Notes under the pieces: model-generated
The model's input: the letters and a program-made list of their open reading frames with translations, nothing else
The model's database searches: none
Told to the model about the DNA's origin: nothing
From: Brassica napus
Taxonomy: Eukaryota > Streptophyta > Magnoliopsida > Brassicales > Brassicaceae
DNA: 64,000 nt
Direction: 5' to 3'
Assembly: GCF_020379485.1 (NCBI RefSeq)
Contig: NC_063436.1
Coordinates: 16,447,389-16,511,388, forward strand
Shown here: positions 49,983-63,231 of the stretch, piece after piece
How the letters are laid out: each line of letters begins with the position of its first letter
How positions within the stretch are numbered: the first letter of the stretch is position 1
Program-made: the position numbers and the translations under genes

Positions 49983-50964
49983 CTAGATTTTGATCCGCAC
50001 GCGCGTGCGGATGTATTTTTTAAAAAAATATGATGCTATTTGATTTTTATGTCACTATTTAGGGTTGGTAAAAAAACTCGAATTCGAAGAATTGAACCGA
50101 TCACAATCCGAATAAGTAGTACTAAATCTGAACCGGAATTGATTAAATATCCGAATTATTCAAAATTTTGGTATTTGAAGAATTGAAATCTAATCCGATC
50201 CGAACCGAAGTATTTTGGGTATCCAAAATAGATTTATATACTTATATATATTAATTATTTTTAGATTTAATATATATAAAAACATCCAGAATATATATGA
50301 AGTAAATATATACAAATAATCAAACATAAATACTTAAATATATGATGTAAACTTTTAAATTCACTTAAATGCTTGAAAATATGATGTAAACTTCTAAGTT
50401 CGCTTAAATACTTATATATATGATGTAAACTTTTAAGTTCGCTTAAATGCTTGAAAATATATACAAATAATCAAACATAAATATCTTAAATAGTTAAGAT
50501 ATACTCAAAACTCCAAAAATACTTAAATAATTATTAATTCTCTATCCAAATATTTAAAACAAACCTATTTAAATTGGTTATCCAAATCCGAACCAAATCC
50601 TCAAAGATCTGAACTGAACACAAAATCCCAAAAAGATCCGAAAATGAACTCGAACGCCCACCCCTAATCACTATTATATATATATATATCATATATGTGT
50701 CATCATAGGTTACAAAATATGTGTTATCATATAATTAATCATATTTTATATGTACCATCAAATAAATTTTCTTATAATTAATAATATTTTATACGTACAA
50801 TCATATAAATAATCACATATATTATATTTTTAAATTTAATGTGAAGTATAAAAACCATAATTTAAGTTGGTGTTTGAAATTGGACTTTGTATTGTATTTT
50901 TCTTATATATATTGAAAATATTTTTATAATAGTTATTAGAAAATATGTTAGCAAAAATCAAATT

Positions 50965-51003
<39 letters not shown>

Positions 51004-51250
51004 AATGAATTTTTGATATAAATCAATTTTAAATTATTATTTTGATTTGAATATATTATATATCAAATAATATAGATCTATTATTTTTTAATATAATGTA
51101 ATGGAATTCTAATTGTTAATAGCATAAGCCCATTATTTTTTTCTCTAACTTACTACTATCCATATTTCCAAACAATACTATTTTTTTAACTACTATCCAT
51201 ATTGCCAAACAATCTCAATGTGTACTTCAACTTTAATAATATAATATAGA
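49983..51250 (-). mobile_element. Non-autonomous Helitron, 1.27 kb
   Basis: On the minus strand the element starts TCTATATTATATTATTAAAG (51250 downwards). It ends with the 16-bp palindrome CCGCACGCGCGTGCGG (49995-50010), then ATCAAAATCTAG at 49983. Host A and T flank it with no duplication (49982 A, 51251 T). This is the Helitron signature. The inside has AT repeats and blocks of CCGAA/AACCGA-rich sequence, with no coding capacity. Its 5' end sits 16 bp before the D-Ala-D-Ala ligase ATG. Confidence 0.8.
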
Positions 51251-51266
51251 TAAAATCTCTTTCGAG

Positions 51267-54200
51267 ATGGCGTCCATGGCGATCGGCGTCAGCTTGTCGA
51301 TGAGTAACGGCATACGAAGAGGAGACGATGTTGCTCGATTATCAGCGAAGACACTGAATCTGAATCAGAAGAGCGAGAGTAGTGCAAGCAGGGTTTTGAG
51401 TACGAAGAGACGCCTTGCCTCCTCCAGAGCTAAACGAACCGTGTCGAAGTCGGTTCTCTTCGAGGAGGAGGAGGAGGAGGAGAAGAGCAAGAAGAATCTG
51501 AGAGTTGGACTCATTTGCGGAGGACCGTCGGCGGAGCGCGGGATTTCTCTCAACTCAGCTCGATCAGTTCTCGATCACATTCAGGTTATCCTCTCTAAAT
51601 TTTGAAAATCGTTTCCCGCTGATTTTAGATTTTTCTATCAAATCACCTTATCGTTTCGATTGTCATCATCAGGGGAACGGTGTAAGCGTGAGCTGCTATT
51701 ACATAGATGCTCATCTCAAATCCTTCGCAATTTCCTCCGCTCAGGTTTTGCTGCTACCTTGTTTAGACACACTTCCATAAATTTCTGCTGTATTCTATCA
51801 TTTGATTCCGTCTTCTTGTGAAAATGAATTCCAGCTGTACTCGAACACTCCCGCAGATTTTGATTTCAAGCTCGAGAGGTGAGAGGTACATAAGGTTTCT
51901 CTGAGACTCTTGTCATGGGAATACAATTAGTATCCAAACAATGTTTGTTTCGTGCTGTGTAGTCTTGCACAGGGGTTCTCTTCGTTATCAGACTTGGCCG
52001 AGCATCTTGTTTCCGCTGTGGACATTGTCTTCCCTGTTATTCATGGTCGATTTGGTGAAGATGGGGGCATTCAGGTCCTTTATATAAGTTTATTTTCTGC
52101 TGGAAGTACTTAAAATGTTATAGAAACCTTAACAAATTTGATTAATACTATGCAGGAGCTGTTGGAGAGTCACAACATTCCGTTTGTTGGGACCGGATCC
52201 AGTGAATGCCGTCGAGCCTTTGACAAGGTTAATAGTAAGATTTTGAGCAACAGATATTCATCTGCAGCTTGAGTAGTATAGTTCTGACTCTTTTCAGTGA
52301 ACTGATTCCAGTATGAAGCTTCTTTGGAGCTTAAAAAACATGGGTTCATGTCAGTACCAAACTACTTGGTGCAGGTAGCGTATATTTGTCTCTTTCTATT
52401 TGGTGCAGGTAGTGTATTGTCTCTTTATCTGCATTCCGTTTCTACCGTAGTATGCATAGACAATTGTACTCGTATTTATAGCTAGTGATATCTTTGCTTA
52501 TTAACAGGGAACTGGAGTAGACGAAAGTGAAATAGCACAATGGTTTACAGATAACCGGCTGGATCTTGATGTGGGAAAAGTGGTGGTAAGCATCAGGCTA
52601 TTTCTCAGACTGATCATAGATAGAGAATGTTCCCCAAAGAATCAATTTCCTTTTCATTTGTTTTTACTTCTTCTCTACACGGCTGTCTGTTTAAGGTAAA
52701 ACCAGCTAGAGCAGGGTCAAGCATTGGTGTCAAGGTTGCTTTTGGCGTAAAGGATTCAATCAAGAAAGCTGTTGAACTTATTCTAGAGGTATCCGTTGTT
52801 TTGATAGTAACTTGGAAGTGAAAGAAATAAAATATATTTATTTCTGGGATATCTTTACGGCCAGTTTGTTTATTTTCTTCTGTTTTCTTACAGGGAATTG
52901 ATGATAGGGTTGTTGTTGAGGTGTTTATTGAAAATGGACATGAGTTCACTGCCATCGTCCTGGATGTGGGTTCTGGTTCTGATTCCCATCCTGTTGTGCT
53001 GTTGCCCTCTGAGGTTATCACATTTTCAGCTGTTCTCTGAGTTTCACGGGTTCAGAGCTTGTGCCAGATGTTTTTTTACCCCTTTTACATGAATCTTGTT
53101 AATCATGTTACGTATCCAAATGTTTATCTGGTCAGGTGCAACTTCAGTTCCATGGCAGCGGTGATCCGGAGGAAGATGCGATCTTCGACTATCGGAGGAA
53201 GTATTTGCCGACACAACAGGTACTGAAAGAAACACAGTTTTTGCAATTTTCATTACCCTACATGAAAGGCGTGTCTAGAACACATTGATTCTCTCCGTGC
53301 TCTTAAAGTCTTAATTGTGTATTTCCAAAAGCCAAACATTTATTTTCTTAGCTGTATATACGTGGTTTCTCAGCATGTTGAGTTCCAAATTTGAGTAGCT
53401 TAATTTCCTCTCACAATGGGTGTAATAAAAATAAACAGGTCACCTATCACACTCCACCTCGTTTCCCTATCCATGTTATCAAAAGTATCCGTGAAGAGGC
53501 ATCTCTTCTATTTCAAAAACTAGGTCTTCGCGACTTTGCTCGCATTGATGGATGGTATTTGGCTCCGACTTCAAATATATCATCAGCTTCAGATGAAACG
53601 TTTGTTGGACGCAAGTCAAGGAATATTATATTCACAGACATCAACCTGGTCAGCCTGTTACATCTTTTTAGCCTTAGAATGTACCCCGATCCACTATTGT
53701 ACTCTGCATTGTTCTTATAAGTAGCACTCGGGTACATTTACAGATAAGTGGCATGGAGCAAAATAGCTTTCTCTTCCAGCAGGCTTCTAAGGTAACTAAA
53801 GATAGGTGTAACGTTGATGGTTATGTTAACAATGTGCTTCCAACTGTCCCCTACTATGGTTAAACATGTATGTTGGGATTTTGTGGAATGTTTGTGATTG
53901 TAACCTATTTCTTACTAACTCCTAAGTGCAGTCAAAGGCTGATTAAAAATAACATGATTCACGCCGTCATTTAATCTTCGTAGAAATTTAAGCTACAATC
54001 TATTGTTTATCTATTCCTACTTATACATGTTTAGGTCAGGTTGTTCGAGCATTCAGGGCAGATGTTTGTATTGTCATATAATTTTCTTACATTCAGGTTG
54101 GGTTTTCTCATTCAAACATTTTGAGAACCATCCTCCACCGAGCTTGCTCAAGGCTTCCCCATCTTACTTGGTATAACTATGAGTCTAGTCATTTGGTTCA

Positions 54201-56902
54201 AGGTTCAACCACCCTGAAAACCTCCGGGGACGTCCAGAAAGTGTTTGTAATATTTGGAGGAGACACTTCAGAGCGGCAGGTTTCTGTCATGAGTGGAACA
54301 AATGTTTGGATGAATCTGCAAAGATTTGTTGATGTAAGTTGAAAACAATGCACCATTGTGTCATTATCAAGTCCAGTTGGCACTGTTGTTAACCTGTAAT
54401 CTATAAGCTAAACCGCAGGCTCAACACATTTTGTCTGACTCTGGTGTTCTTGTTCTTTTGCAGCTCAAAGTAACTCCCTGCTTGCTTTCCCCATCACTTA
54501 GCAACTCATCTGGTGCATTTCCGGACGAAACCGAATCTGATTTGGACAACAGAGAAGTGTGGTTATTACCGTAAGTATATTCTCGGACTTCAAGTGGAAA
54601 TAAGATTTACAGTAGTTGACTACATCGATACAACAAAGCTGACCTCAAATACATTACTGCATCGATGTGCTTATACGGAGTGGAACAACACATAATGCAA
54701 TTCACATGCTTGCATGAAATCATTTTATATTTCCACATCACCAGTGATTTTATTTCTTCTCAGGTACTCTGTTGTGTTAAGGCACACTGCTGAGGAAATT
54801 CTTGCGGAGTGCTTTGAAGCAATCGAGCCTGATCGGGCTCTGTTTACATCTCTGCTGCAAAAGCAAGTGATGGAGGATCTTATGGATGGTTTGAAGAATG
54901 AAAGCTGGTTTGGAGGGTTTGATATAACAGACGAACTGCCAATGAGATTTTCGTTGAGAGAGTGGATCAAGCTTGCCAGCGAAGCTCAGGCAACCGTCTT
55001 CATTGCAGGTCAGTGTTAAAACCGAGGGACGGCAGTGTCTGTTACTATGTATTAACATTAGTAAATATAATAGAACGAGCAAAATGCTATCAACAAATTA
55101 AGTAAAAAGGCCTACTGGCCAAATGGCAAGAACAAAAACAAAAATTTGAAGAGGGTGATACTCTTTTGTTGAAGCAGTGTTGACACCCTCCGGAAGCACT
55201 TCTCTGTTAAGACAGTGCTTTCATTCTGTATTGACTCACATTTAGTCGCTACATCTTTATATTCAGTGTTTTGAAAATTATAATTTCCAAATGCAATGTG
55301 ACAGTGCATGGAGGAATTGGGGAAGATGGTACGCTGCAAGCCTTACTGGAGGATGAAGGAGTTGCTTACACAGGTTCGTTGCAACTTATGGTACAGCACT
55401 ACGGTTTCTCTTCAGTTTTCCACATAAAATGTGTTCATCTGTTTGTTTTATATTCCTTCTCCGTGCTTAATTAAAGGTCCAGGCGTACTAGCTTCAAGGA
55501 CTTGCATGGACAAAGTCATGACATCTCAGGCTCTTAGTCATGTACGTTTACAATATACTCTTCAAGCCAGTATATTCAAAGACGTGAGTAGTATTCAGTA
55601 TATTAAAACAAATTTTATTTCTTTTGGGTTTCTCTTAATGAACAGCTTTCAGAGTTTGGAGTTCATACCATAAGTAAAGACGTGAAGAGAACAGATGATA
55701 TAATGCATGAGACCATCTCAAACATTTGGGATGCATTAATCACCAAGCTTCGATGTCTGACATTCTGTGTTAAACCAGCAAGGGATGGATGCTCTACTGG
55801 TGTTGCAAGATTATGGTAACTCGTATTCTAAAGCCTTTTGCCATTCATATTCAAGATTCTAATTTTTTAATTTTTGAACCATTTGTATATGTACAGTTCC
55901 GCTGAAGACCTTGATGTATATGTACAAGCATTAAAAGATTGTCTACCAAGGATTCCTCCAAACACTTTGTCCACGGTAAAAAAAAATACTCATTCTATTA
56001 GTACAACCATAAGGCCTTCTTCACTGATAGTCGCTATATCCCACTTGTTTCTAGACACATGGAATGATTGAGATGCCAAATACTACTCCCGAGTTTTTGA
56101 TCTTCGAACCATTTGTTGAGACCGATGAAATCATAGTTTCATCCAAAGCCAAGCAGAAGCTCTCTTGGAAAGGTACGAGGAGGTGGGTAGAGATAACCGT
56201 GGGAGTAATCGGAAAGCGTGGGTCAATGCGTTCACTGAATCCTAGTCTTACTGTCAAGGAAAGTGGCGATATATTGTCACTCGAGGAGAAGTTCCAAGGT
56301 ATACCCACTCGTCTTTCTTTGCTACTTCATGTATTTTTATGAAAGTATTAGTCTAATTTTTCTCTTTACTAGGCGGCACTGGCATAAACCTGACTCCACC
56401 TCCACCAACAATCATGAGGTTTGTTACAAAACTTTACTTTTTAATAAAGCTAAAATATTTATAAATCTGATGACTTGTGTGGTTTTTCAGTAAGGACGCT
56501 TTGGAAAGATGCAAACAAGGCATCGAGCTGATTGCGGAAACTCTTGGGTTAGAGGGGTTTTCACGGATCGATGCTTTTGTGCACGTTGAAACAGGAGAGG
56601 TGCTCTAATATTTCAATCCAAAATCATTTTTCTGGTTTCTCACAAATTAAGTTGTGCAGGTGCTGGTTATAGAGGTGAACACAGTTCCTGGAATGACTCC
56701 TTCCACTGTATTAATCCAACAGGTGACATTTTTTTACATTCATACATATCTTCAAGCCTGTATTTGATAAAAACTCTCATGATAACATTGATACGTTATT
56801 GATTTGTGCTTGGAAACTTAATAGGCATTAGCAGAGCAGCCACCAATGTACCCTCCTCAATTCTTTCGCAAATTGCTCCATCTTGCTACACAGAGAGTCT
56901 GA
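51267..56902 (+). CDS. Double D-alanine-D-alanine ligase-like protein (tandem ATP-grasp)
   Basis: Twenty-four exons join in phase to 941 codons: 51267-51584, 51673-51744, 51835-51878, 51963-52074, 52156-52227, 52312-52374, 52508-52585, 52696-52788, 52894-53013, 53136-53219, 53439-53648, 53744-53791, 54097-54333, 54464-54570, 54764-55008, 55305-55373, 55477-55541, 55646-55815, 55897-55975, 56055-56298, 56373-56418, 56491-56599, 56660-56722 and 56825-56902. The first about 70 residues are Ser/Arg-rich without acidic residues, like a chloroplast transit peptide. Two full Ddl units follow: the first with LRVGLICGGPSAERGISLNS, HGRFGEDGGIQ and FTDINLISGMEQNSFLFQQ; the second with VFVIFGGDTSERQVSVMSG, HGGIGEDGTLQ and IEVNTVPGMTPSTV. 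Bacterial Ddl makes D-Ala-D-Ala for peptidoglycan. Plant homologues (At3g08840) are plastid proteins linked to remnant peptidoglycan in mosses. Activity in Brassica is not shown by sequence. Confidence 0.93.
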
Positions 56903-58108
56903 GTGACTCAGTTTGAATTTCCATAGAGGTAAAAAATACATTGTTTTGTCTACTTGATTATTTATATATACAAATATACAATATACAAGTTTTGTAGAAG
57001 GCGGAATCAGAATTACTGCAATGGTACAATTTCTTCTGAATCAGGTTTTGATTAAAGATTCGGTTGAATCGAACATGGCTAGGGCCTTGGGAGGTTTGGG
57101 ACCACTATGTAAGGTAATAGATAGTGTTGTTGTAAACCAACCAAAACGGTTTTTCCTTATCAAATCATTTAATACGCCCCACACAGCTCGTGGAAGGAGG
57201 ACCATCATCTTTGTGCTATCTTTAATTACTTCTAACGACAACAACGTACGAAGCCCCACACTCTTTCTCTGGAGTTTTAATGCACTGTGATCTAACTCAG
57301 ACCATCAAAATCCACCGCCCAATATCAGTCCAATACTTTCGTTGTTTATTGACATATTAAGACAGTCTACGCTGTATCCGAATTTATACACGATCAGTTC
57401 TGTTCTGATTGGTAAATATTGATTAATCGCAAAATCACGGAAAAATTAACCAAGCTGTGAAAAGAAAAAATCAAATTGCAGAAAAATTTAATATCTCCAA
57501 AACGAAAATGGAATGATAATTTTTCTATGATGGAATAAATTTTGTGAAATGGTGGAATACATACTATACTAATCAACATTTTTTCACTGGCTGGTGAAGC
57601 TCAGTGCTGGTGATGGATCATAAATACATTTCAAGCTGATCAAAAACATTACATACTAAACATTATGAAGCTCTCGATTTGTTTTTATGTTGTTTGAATC
57701 AAATTCAAGATTTAACAATCGGTTATGAATGTTCTTTCACAGATTTGTTGCTAATCATTTTTATTACAAACATGGATTTGGAGACAATGTGTTTTTTTTT
57801 GTTGCTGTTGTTACTATCCGTTTGCCATCCGTCTTGAGTTTCACAACTGCAGTGTAGTGATGACACAATATCCACAAAATATATTTATTTAAAATTGCTA
57901 GGTACAAAGCAACTGAATCAGGAGGGTTAGATCTTAAATTCTTAATGGGTTGAAGGTAGACATTAAATTCATCCACAACTAATTTTTAACCTTGCAATCA
58001 CTCCTCAACCACCAACGACCAAACTCTTCCCATCTATATATACAACCTCTCAATTATCTAACCAAAGTACACAAACACAAGACCAGAAAAAAAAAACAGA
58101 AAGTAAAC
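56903..58108. other. Spacer between Ddl and lipid transfer protein genes
   Basis: Ddl 3' region, then AT-rich spacer. Opposite-strand open frames at 57021-57290 and 57041-57259 overlap each other, lack known domains and are probably chance. Confidence 0.5.
58035..58042 (+). promoter_or_regulatory. TATA box of the lipid transfer protein gene
   Basis: TATATATA lies 67 bp before the ATG at 58109, followed by an A/C-rich leader (CACAAACACAAGACC), as in highly expressed plant epidermal genes. Confidence 0.6.
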
Positions 58109-58531
58109 ATGAGATCTCTCTTCTTACTAGCCTTGTTCCTAGTTCTTGCTTTTCACCATGGTGAAGCAGCCGTGACTTGCAACAACGTGGTTGGTGATCT
58201 TTACCCTTGCCTCTCCTACGTGATGCAAGGCGGAAACTCCCCATCAACTAACTGCTGCAGCGGTGTCAGAACGCTCAACAGTCAGGCTCAAACCACTGCG
58301 GATCGTCAGAGCGTCTGCCGTTGCATCAAAAATGCTATTGGAGGAGCCTCTTACTCTTCAAGCAACCTTAAAAATGCTCTGTCTTTGCCTGCTAAGTGTG
58401 GTGTTAATCTCCCTTTCAGTATCAGCCCTTCCACCAACTGCAACAGGTAAAAAACACATCCGTAAAATGATTTATTAGGACATGAAGAAAAATCTCAAAC
58501 ATTTATGTCTTCCTTTTACAGTATCCACTGA
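58109..58531 (+). CDS. LTP6: Non-specific lipid transfer protein, type 1
   Basis: Two exons (58109-58446 and 58522-58531) give 115 codons. The signal peptide MRSLFLLALFLVLAFHHGEA is followed by a mature protein of about 95 residues starting AVTCNNVV. All eight cysteines of the type 1 fold are in order (C...C...CC...CRC...C...C), forming four disulphides around a lipid tunnel. The intron interrupts the codon before the last three residues (CNS-IH), a position common in type 1 LTP genes. Reading through the intron instead gives CNR and stop, so both forms keep the fold. Secreted, binds fatty acids and cutin monomers. Closest from memory is At3g08770 (LTP6). Confidence 0.9.
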
Positions 58532-59404
58532 AATAAGCAGAAGATCCTAAAGGAAGCTACTACTACTACTACGAGAAGTTAGGACATGGCTTGGTAGTAG
58601 TAACTACGTTGTTCAGTGATGTATCTTCACCTTTATGTTCCTCAAGGTTCTAATAAAAATTATCAAAATGGATTATAGTTTCGACCAAATATGAAAACAT
58701 TCGTTATGTTTGTTTTGTTACGAGCTAAAAAAATTCCACTGCGAACTGAACTAGCATGTAAAAAAATCAGGACATGAAGTAAACGTATACACAGCAATGT
58801 CAAACGACGTAAACTCAATACTTTTATGGCGTTTCTTTTTATGCTTGTCGACATGGGCAGTCCTGAAAATATGAGATTCATAAACAATTTAGTAATGACT
58901 TTTTCTAAATCTTTTTTTTTTTTTACAAAATTGAGAGACTTTTCTATGCAATTTTTTAATAATTTTTTTTTTGGGGTCCTATGCCACTGTTTCATTTGGT
59001 TATGCCCAGAACAATCCCTGCTAGTCAAAACCCTTTTGGTTACTTTCTAAGCATATTTATTAGATTTACTTTTTTTCTAAATGTTCTTATTTTAAACGAT
59101 CTAGTTAGGAATATACGTGCAACCGTGCAAGAGTCTGAAACATGAAACCTATTTAATGTTTGATTTTGTGAGATTTTGTTAGTAAGAGTGAAGGAATTGT
59201 TTTGATGGAGAACAAACGATTAAACTATTGAACCAGAACCAGAGCAAACATTGACCTTTAGATAGAGACGTTTCAAAAATATAATACTGAGGTAAGATTC
59301 ATGACATCTTTCGCATATTTTACATCCATTGATCAGAACACAAAGACTTTTTCCAAACACTTCTCCACCGAGAAGAAGGGAACACAAGGGTGCCTATTTA
59401 CTTT
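58532..59404. other. Convergent spacer, LTP and thioredoxin genes
   Basis: 3' regions of two convergent genes. Open frames at 58663-59028 (-) and 58826-59050 (+) are low complexity and overlap, so neither is called. In Arabidopsis this interval holds several genes, including two S6 kinase genes (from memory). None is visible here. Confidence 0.55.
58652..58657 (+). terminator. Polyadenylation signal candidate for LTP gene
   Basis: AATAAA about 120 bp after the LTP stop codon, a near-canonical poly(A) signal. Actual cleavage site unknown. Confidence 0.4.
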
Positions 59405-60099
59405 TCAAGGCCGTTGTGGACTCTCAGGTACAGAGTCAAGGATGGAAGTAACCTTCTTCTGTAGCTCAGGCTTGTTAGCACCAACAAGCTTGCCTATTTG
59501 CTGACCGTTTTTAAGAAAGAAGAAGGTTGGTGTTGCCTTTATGTCCCATGATGAGCTAAAATCCTGCACACGTCACAAAATAAAACAAAAATTTGAGATT
59601 TAATTGAAAGATCATTTAAAGAAGAGAAGCTATGGATAGATGGTGAAGGGACTTTACGCTGAGTTCATCAACATCTACAAGAAGGAACATGATAGAAGGA
59701 TGTTTCTCAGAAAGCTCGATGTAAAACGGTGCCACGACCTTACAAGGCCCACACCAAGTCGCGCTGAAGTTTGCAATCACCTTTTTAAGAGAAGAAGATG
59801 GTTCATGAGATTTAGAAAAAAACACAAACAACACTCCATATTTAGAAAATTACAATTTTGCCATCACGGCCAGCTTCGGCTAGCTTCTCATCCCAGCTTT
59901 CTTTAGTAGTGATGAGATGAACGTTGCCACCGGAAAAATCAACGTTGTGGATTGAATCATCGTCTTCTTTTCCCTATACCATCGCATTAATAAACAACAA
60001 AAAAAAAATTCAATAATTTATTCATGCGACAAGAAGCAAAAGAAAACAGACAAACAAACAAAGGGGTTCATGTCGTACCTTAGAGACACAGCTTCCCAT
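59405..60099 (-). CDS. TRXH9: Thioredoxin h-type, TRX-h9
   Basis: Four exons join to 140 codons: 60099-60079, 59973-59854, 59780-59658 and 59563-59405. The N-terminus MGSCVSKGKEDDDS has Gly2 and Cys4, a classic myristoylation and palmitoylation site that places this thioredoxin at the plasma membrane. The active site WCGPC is at 56-60 ([18 protein letters not shown]), and PTFFFLKNG carries the cis-Pro. Length equals Arabidopsis TRX-h9 (At3g08710), reported to move from cell to cell. It reduces disulphides of target proteins. The ATG was chosen because the first exon encodes only the acylation signal. A 5'-untranslated intron is likely at about 60153-60259. Confidence 0.92.
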
Positions 60100-61104
60100 C
60101 GAATTGTCTGAAACACAAAGTCGATTTCTTTTTTTTGTTTTATTGCAAGTCCCTGTCATGAAAGAAAAGAGAGGAAACTTTCAGTTCATCGAATTTTGGG
60201 GAAAAAAAACGTCAAAAAAAAATGAAAATTTGAAAAGAGTGAAGCGATTCCAAACGTACCACGAGAATCTGAAACGGTAACAACGGAGACCTTTAGGAGT
60301 TTTGGATGCGATCAGAGAGGCTAAAGGTTGAAGATTTTTTACAGAGAAAACGAAGAGAGAGAGAGAAGGAAGAGAACTGAAAAGAGAGAGAGAATGATGT
60401 TTTCGAGCAGAGAGAGAGAATGAAAAAATCAAAGGAAGAACGGCGTCGTAACGGGGACGCTACCAAATTAGAGGAGTCGTTACTCGTTGATTGGAGATGA
60501 AGCTCTTCCTCCTCCCATTATGATTTGACTCCGTCAGACCCAATGCCCCCTACACTTCTCCATAATTACAGTTTTACCCTTTTCTCTACACATTTTGTTC
60601 TTTGTGGTTAAAAAATCGATGATTAAAGATTTAAAGGTCTTAACTAAATTCTAAGGGTGTACTTTTTAATTTACATTTTTAGAAAAATATTTATATTTGT
60701 GTTTTTTAATTATTTTTAATTTTTTTAAATAATTAATAACTTTTTTTAATAATTGTATTAAAATAGTTAGACCATATTTATATGAATATGTCAAATTGCT
60801 GTTTTAATAGAATAGATTATCAAAACAAATGGATTTGTAGAGAAGATAGAGATAGGATGAGAAATGGGTAGATGATTAAACCCAAAATTAATAATTAGAG
60901 AAAAAATAAAAAACCCAAATAGATGATTAGTAGAGAAGAGTACGAGCATATAAGTTTTGCTGGATTATGATGTCACATAATAGCGTTTAGTAAAAGCCAA
61001 CACACATGCATTTTTTATGTTTTGATATATATTTTAGGATGCTCAGATAAACGTTATGCTTCGCTTGTCTTCGACCCCACCACTTCCGAGTCTCTTATTA
61101 TTCA
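60100..61104. other. Thioredoxin promoter and UBC 3' region
   Basis: Includes the probable TRX-h9 leader intron (donor GTACG at 60259, acceptor ATGACAG at 60153, minus strand) and a long GA-rich stretch at 60355-60425 (CT-rich on the gene strand), as in leaders of active genes. The rest is AT-rich. No other gene is seen. Confidence 0.5.
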
Positions 61105-62195
<1,091 letters not shown>

Positions 62196-62216
62196 GGCTC
62201 AGACACGCTAAACAAC

Positions 62217-62290
62217 CTGCACAAGGAAACGAGCCGACACGATTGATGCTAACGGAACGAGATCGCAAAAGGGAAGAAGACGGAGATTAC
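62217..62290 (-). other. Leader intron of the UBC gene
   Basis: On the minus strand GTAATC at 62290 and TTGTGCAG ending at 62217 bracket a 74-bp intron about 21 bp before the ATG. This is inferred from splice signals only. Confidence 0.5.
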
Positions 62291-62755
62291 GAACCGAACA
62301 ACAAGTGATCAGAAAACCCTAGAGGAGTCGAAGTTGGTGAAATTGGATCTGAAACCGAGAGGTTCCTTCTTCTACTAATAGCGTGCAAAGAGAAATCGAA
62401 TAATAAATACTCGAAGCTTCTGATTCGGTCAGAAGCTCCGTCGAGAAAGCCCAACTTGGCTCGGATTATTTATTCGGCTCAAATTACGAAGCCCATAACC
62501 TTGAGCCCAGTTATGCAACAACCGAGTGGGGATATTAAAAATTATCTTGCAAAATGAGCTTTTTCACTAATTTTTTTTTTTTGACTTATTTCACTTAATG
62601 TTGTATAGTACTACCGTTTAATTTCATTTAATATTTTATAGTACAGTTTAGTTTCATTTAATATTTTATAGCAAAATGAGCCGACAAAAAAAAAGCTTAT
62701 TTCATTTACTCAAAAGTTTACAGTACAGTTTAAGTTGGATAAGATGCTACTACTA
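62291..62755. other. UBC promoter region
   Basis: AGCCCA motifs near 62449, 62490 and 62506 read TGGGCT on the gene strand. Further right the sequence is AT-rich with short duplicated TTTCATTTAATATTTTATAG segments at about 62618 and 62652. Confidence 0.45.
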
Positions 62756-63200
62756 TCAATACTATTAAAACAGCAACATGACCAATTGATAAATGTTTAG
62801 TCCAACTAATTATATAAATACTTTTAAATATATAAACTGCCATTCATCTATATGTAACTACCCATTAATAATATAAATATTTTCTAATTTCTCTTTTAGT
62901 TGCAACATTTTCGGAACTTCTCTCATAAATATAGCGACAGTTACAAAATTTATTTGAACGAGTGAAAATAAATAACTACTATATGCTTGACTAACATATA
63001 ATAAATGAAGGCCACCATCAAGTTTCAGATATTCATGGTATTTAATTATTTATCATCGCAGAACACTACAATCAGTTATTTTACTTATAATATTTAGTTC
63101 TTTGGTTCGTATTTTTGGTTTTATAATTAACCTATCAAATATATAGTATAACATTAGCTTTAATGTTTTTTTTACAAGAAACGACCAAATTTAGAGATCA

Positions 63201-63231
<31 letters not shown>

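Noticed and set aside
57021..57290. 89-codon frame and its antisense after the Ddl gene
   Set aside because: Both strands are open, no domain, not continuous with Ddl exons. No evidence for coding.
63203..63228. AT dinucleotide tract as a matrix or origin-like element
   Set aside because: Simple AT repeats are abundant in this DNA. No further evidence for a function.
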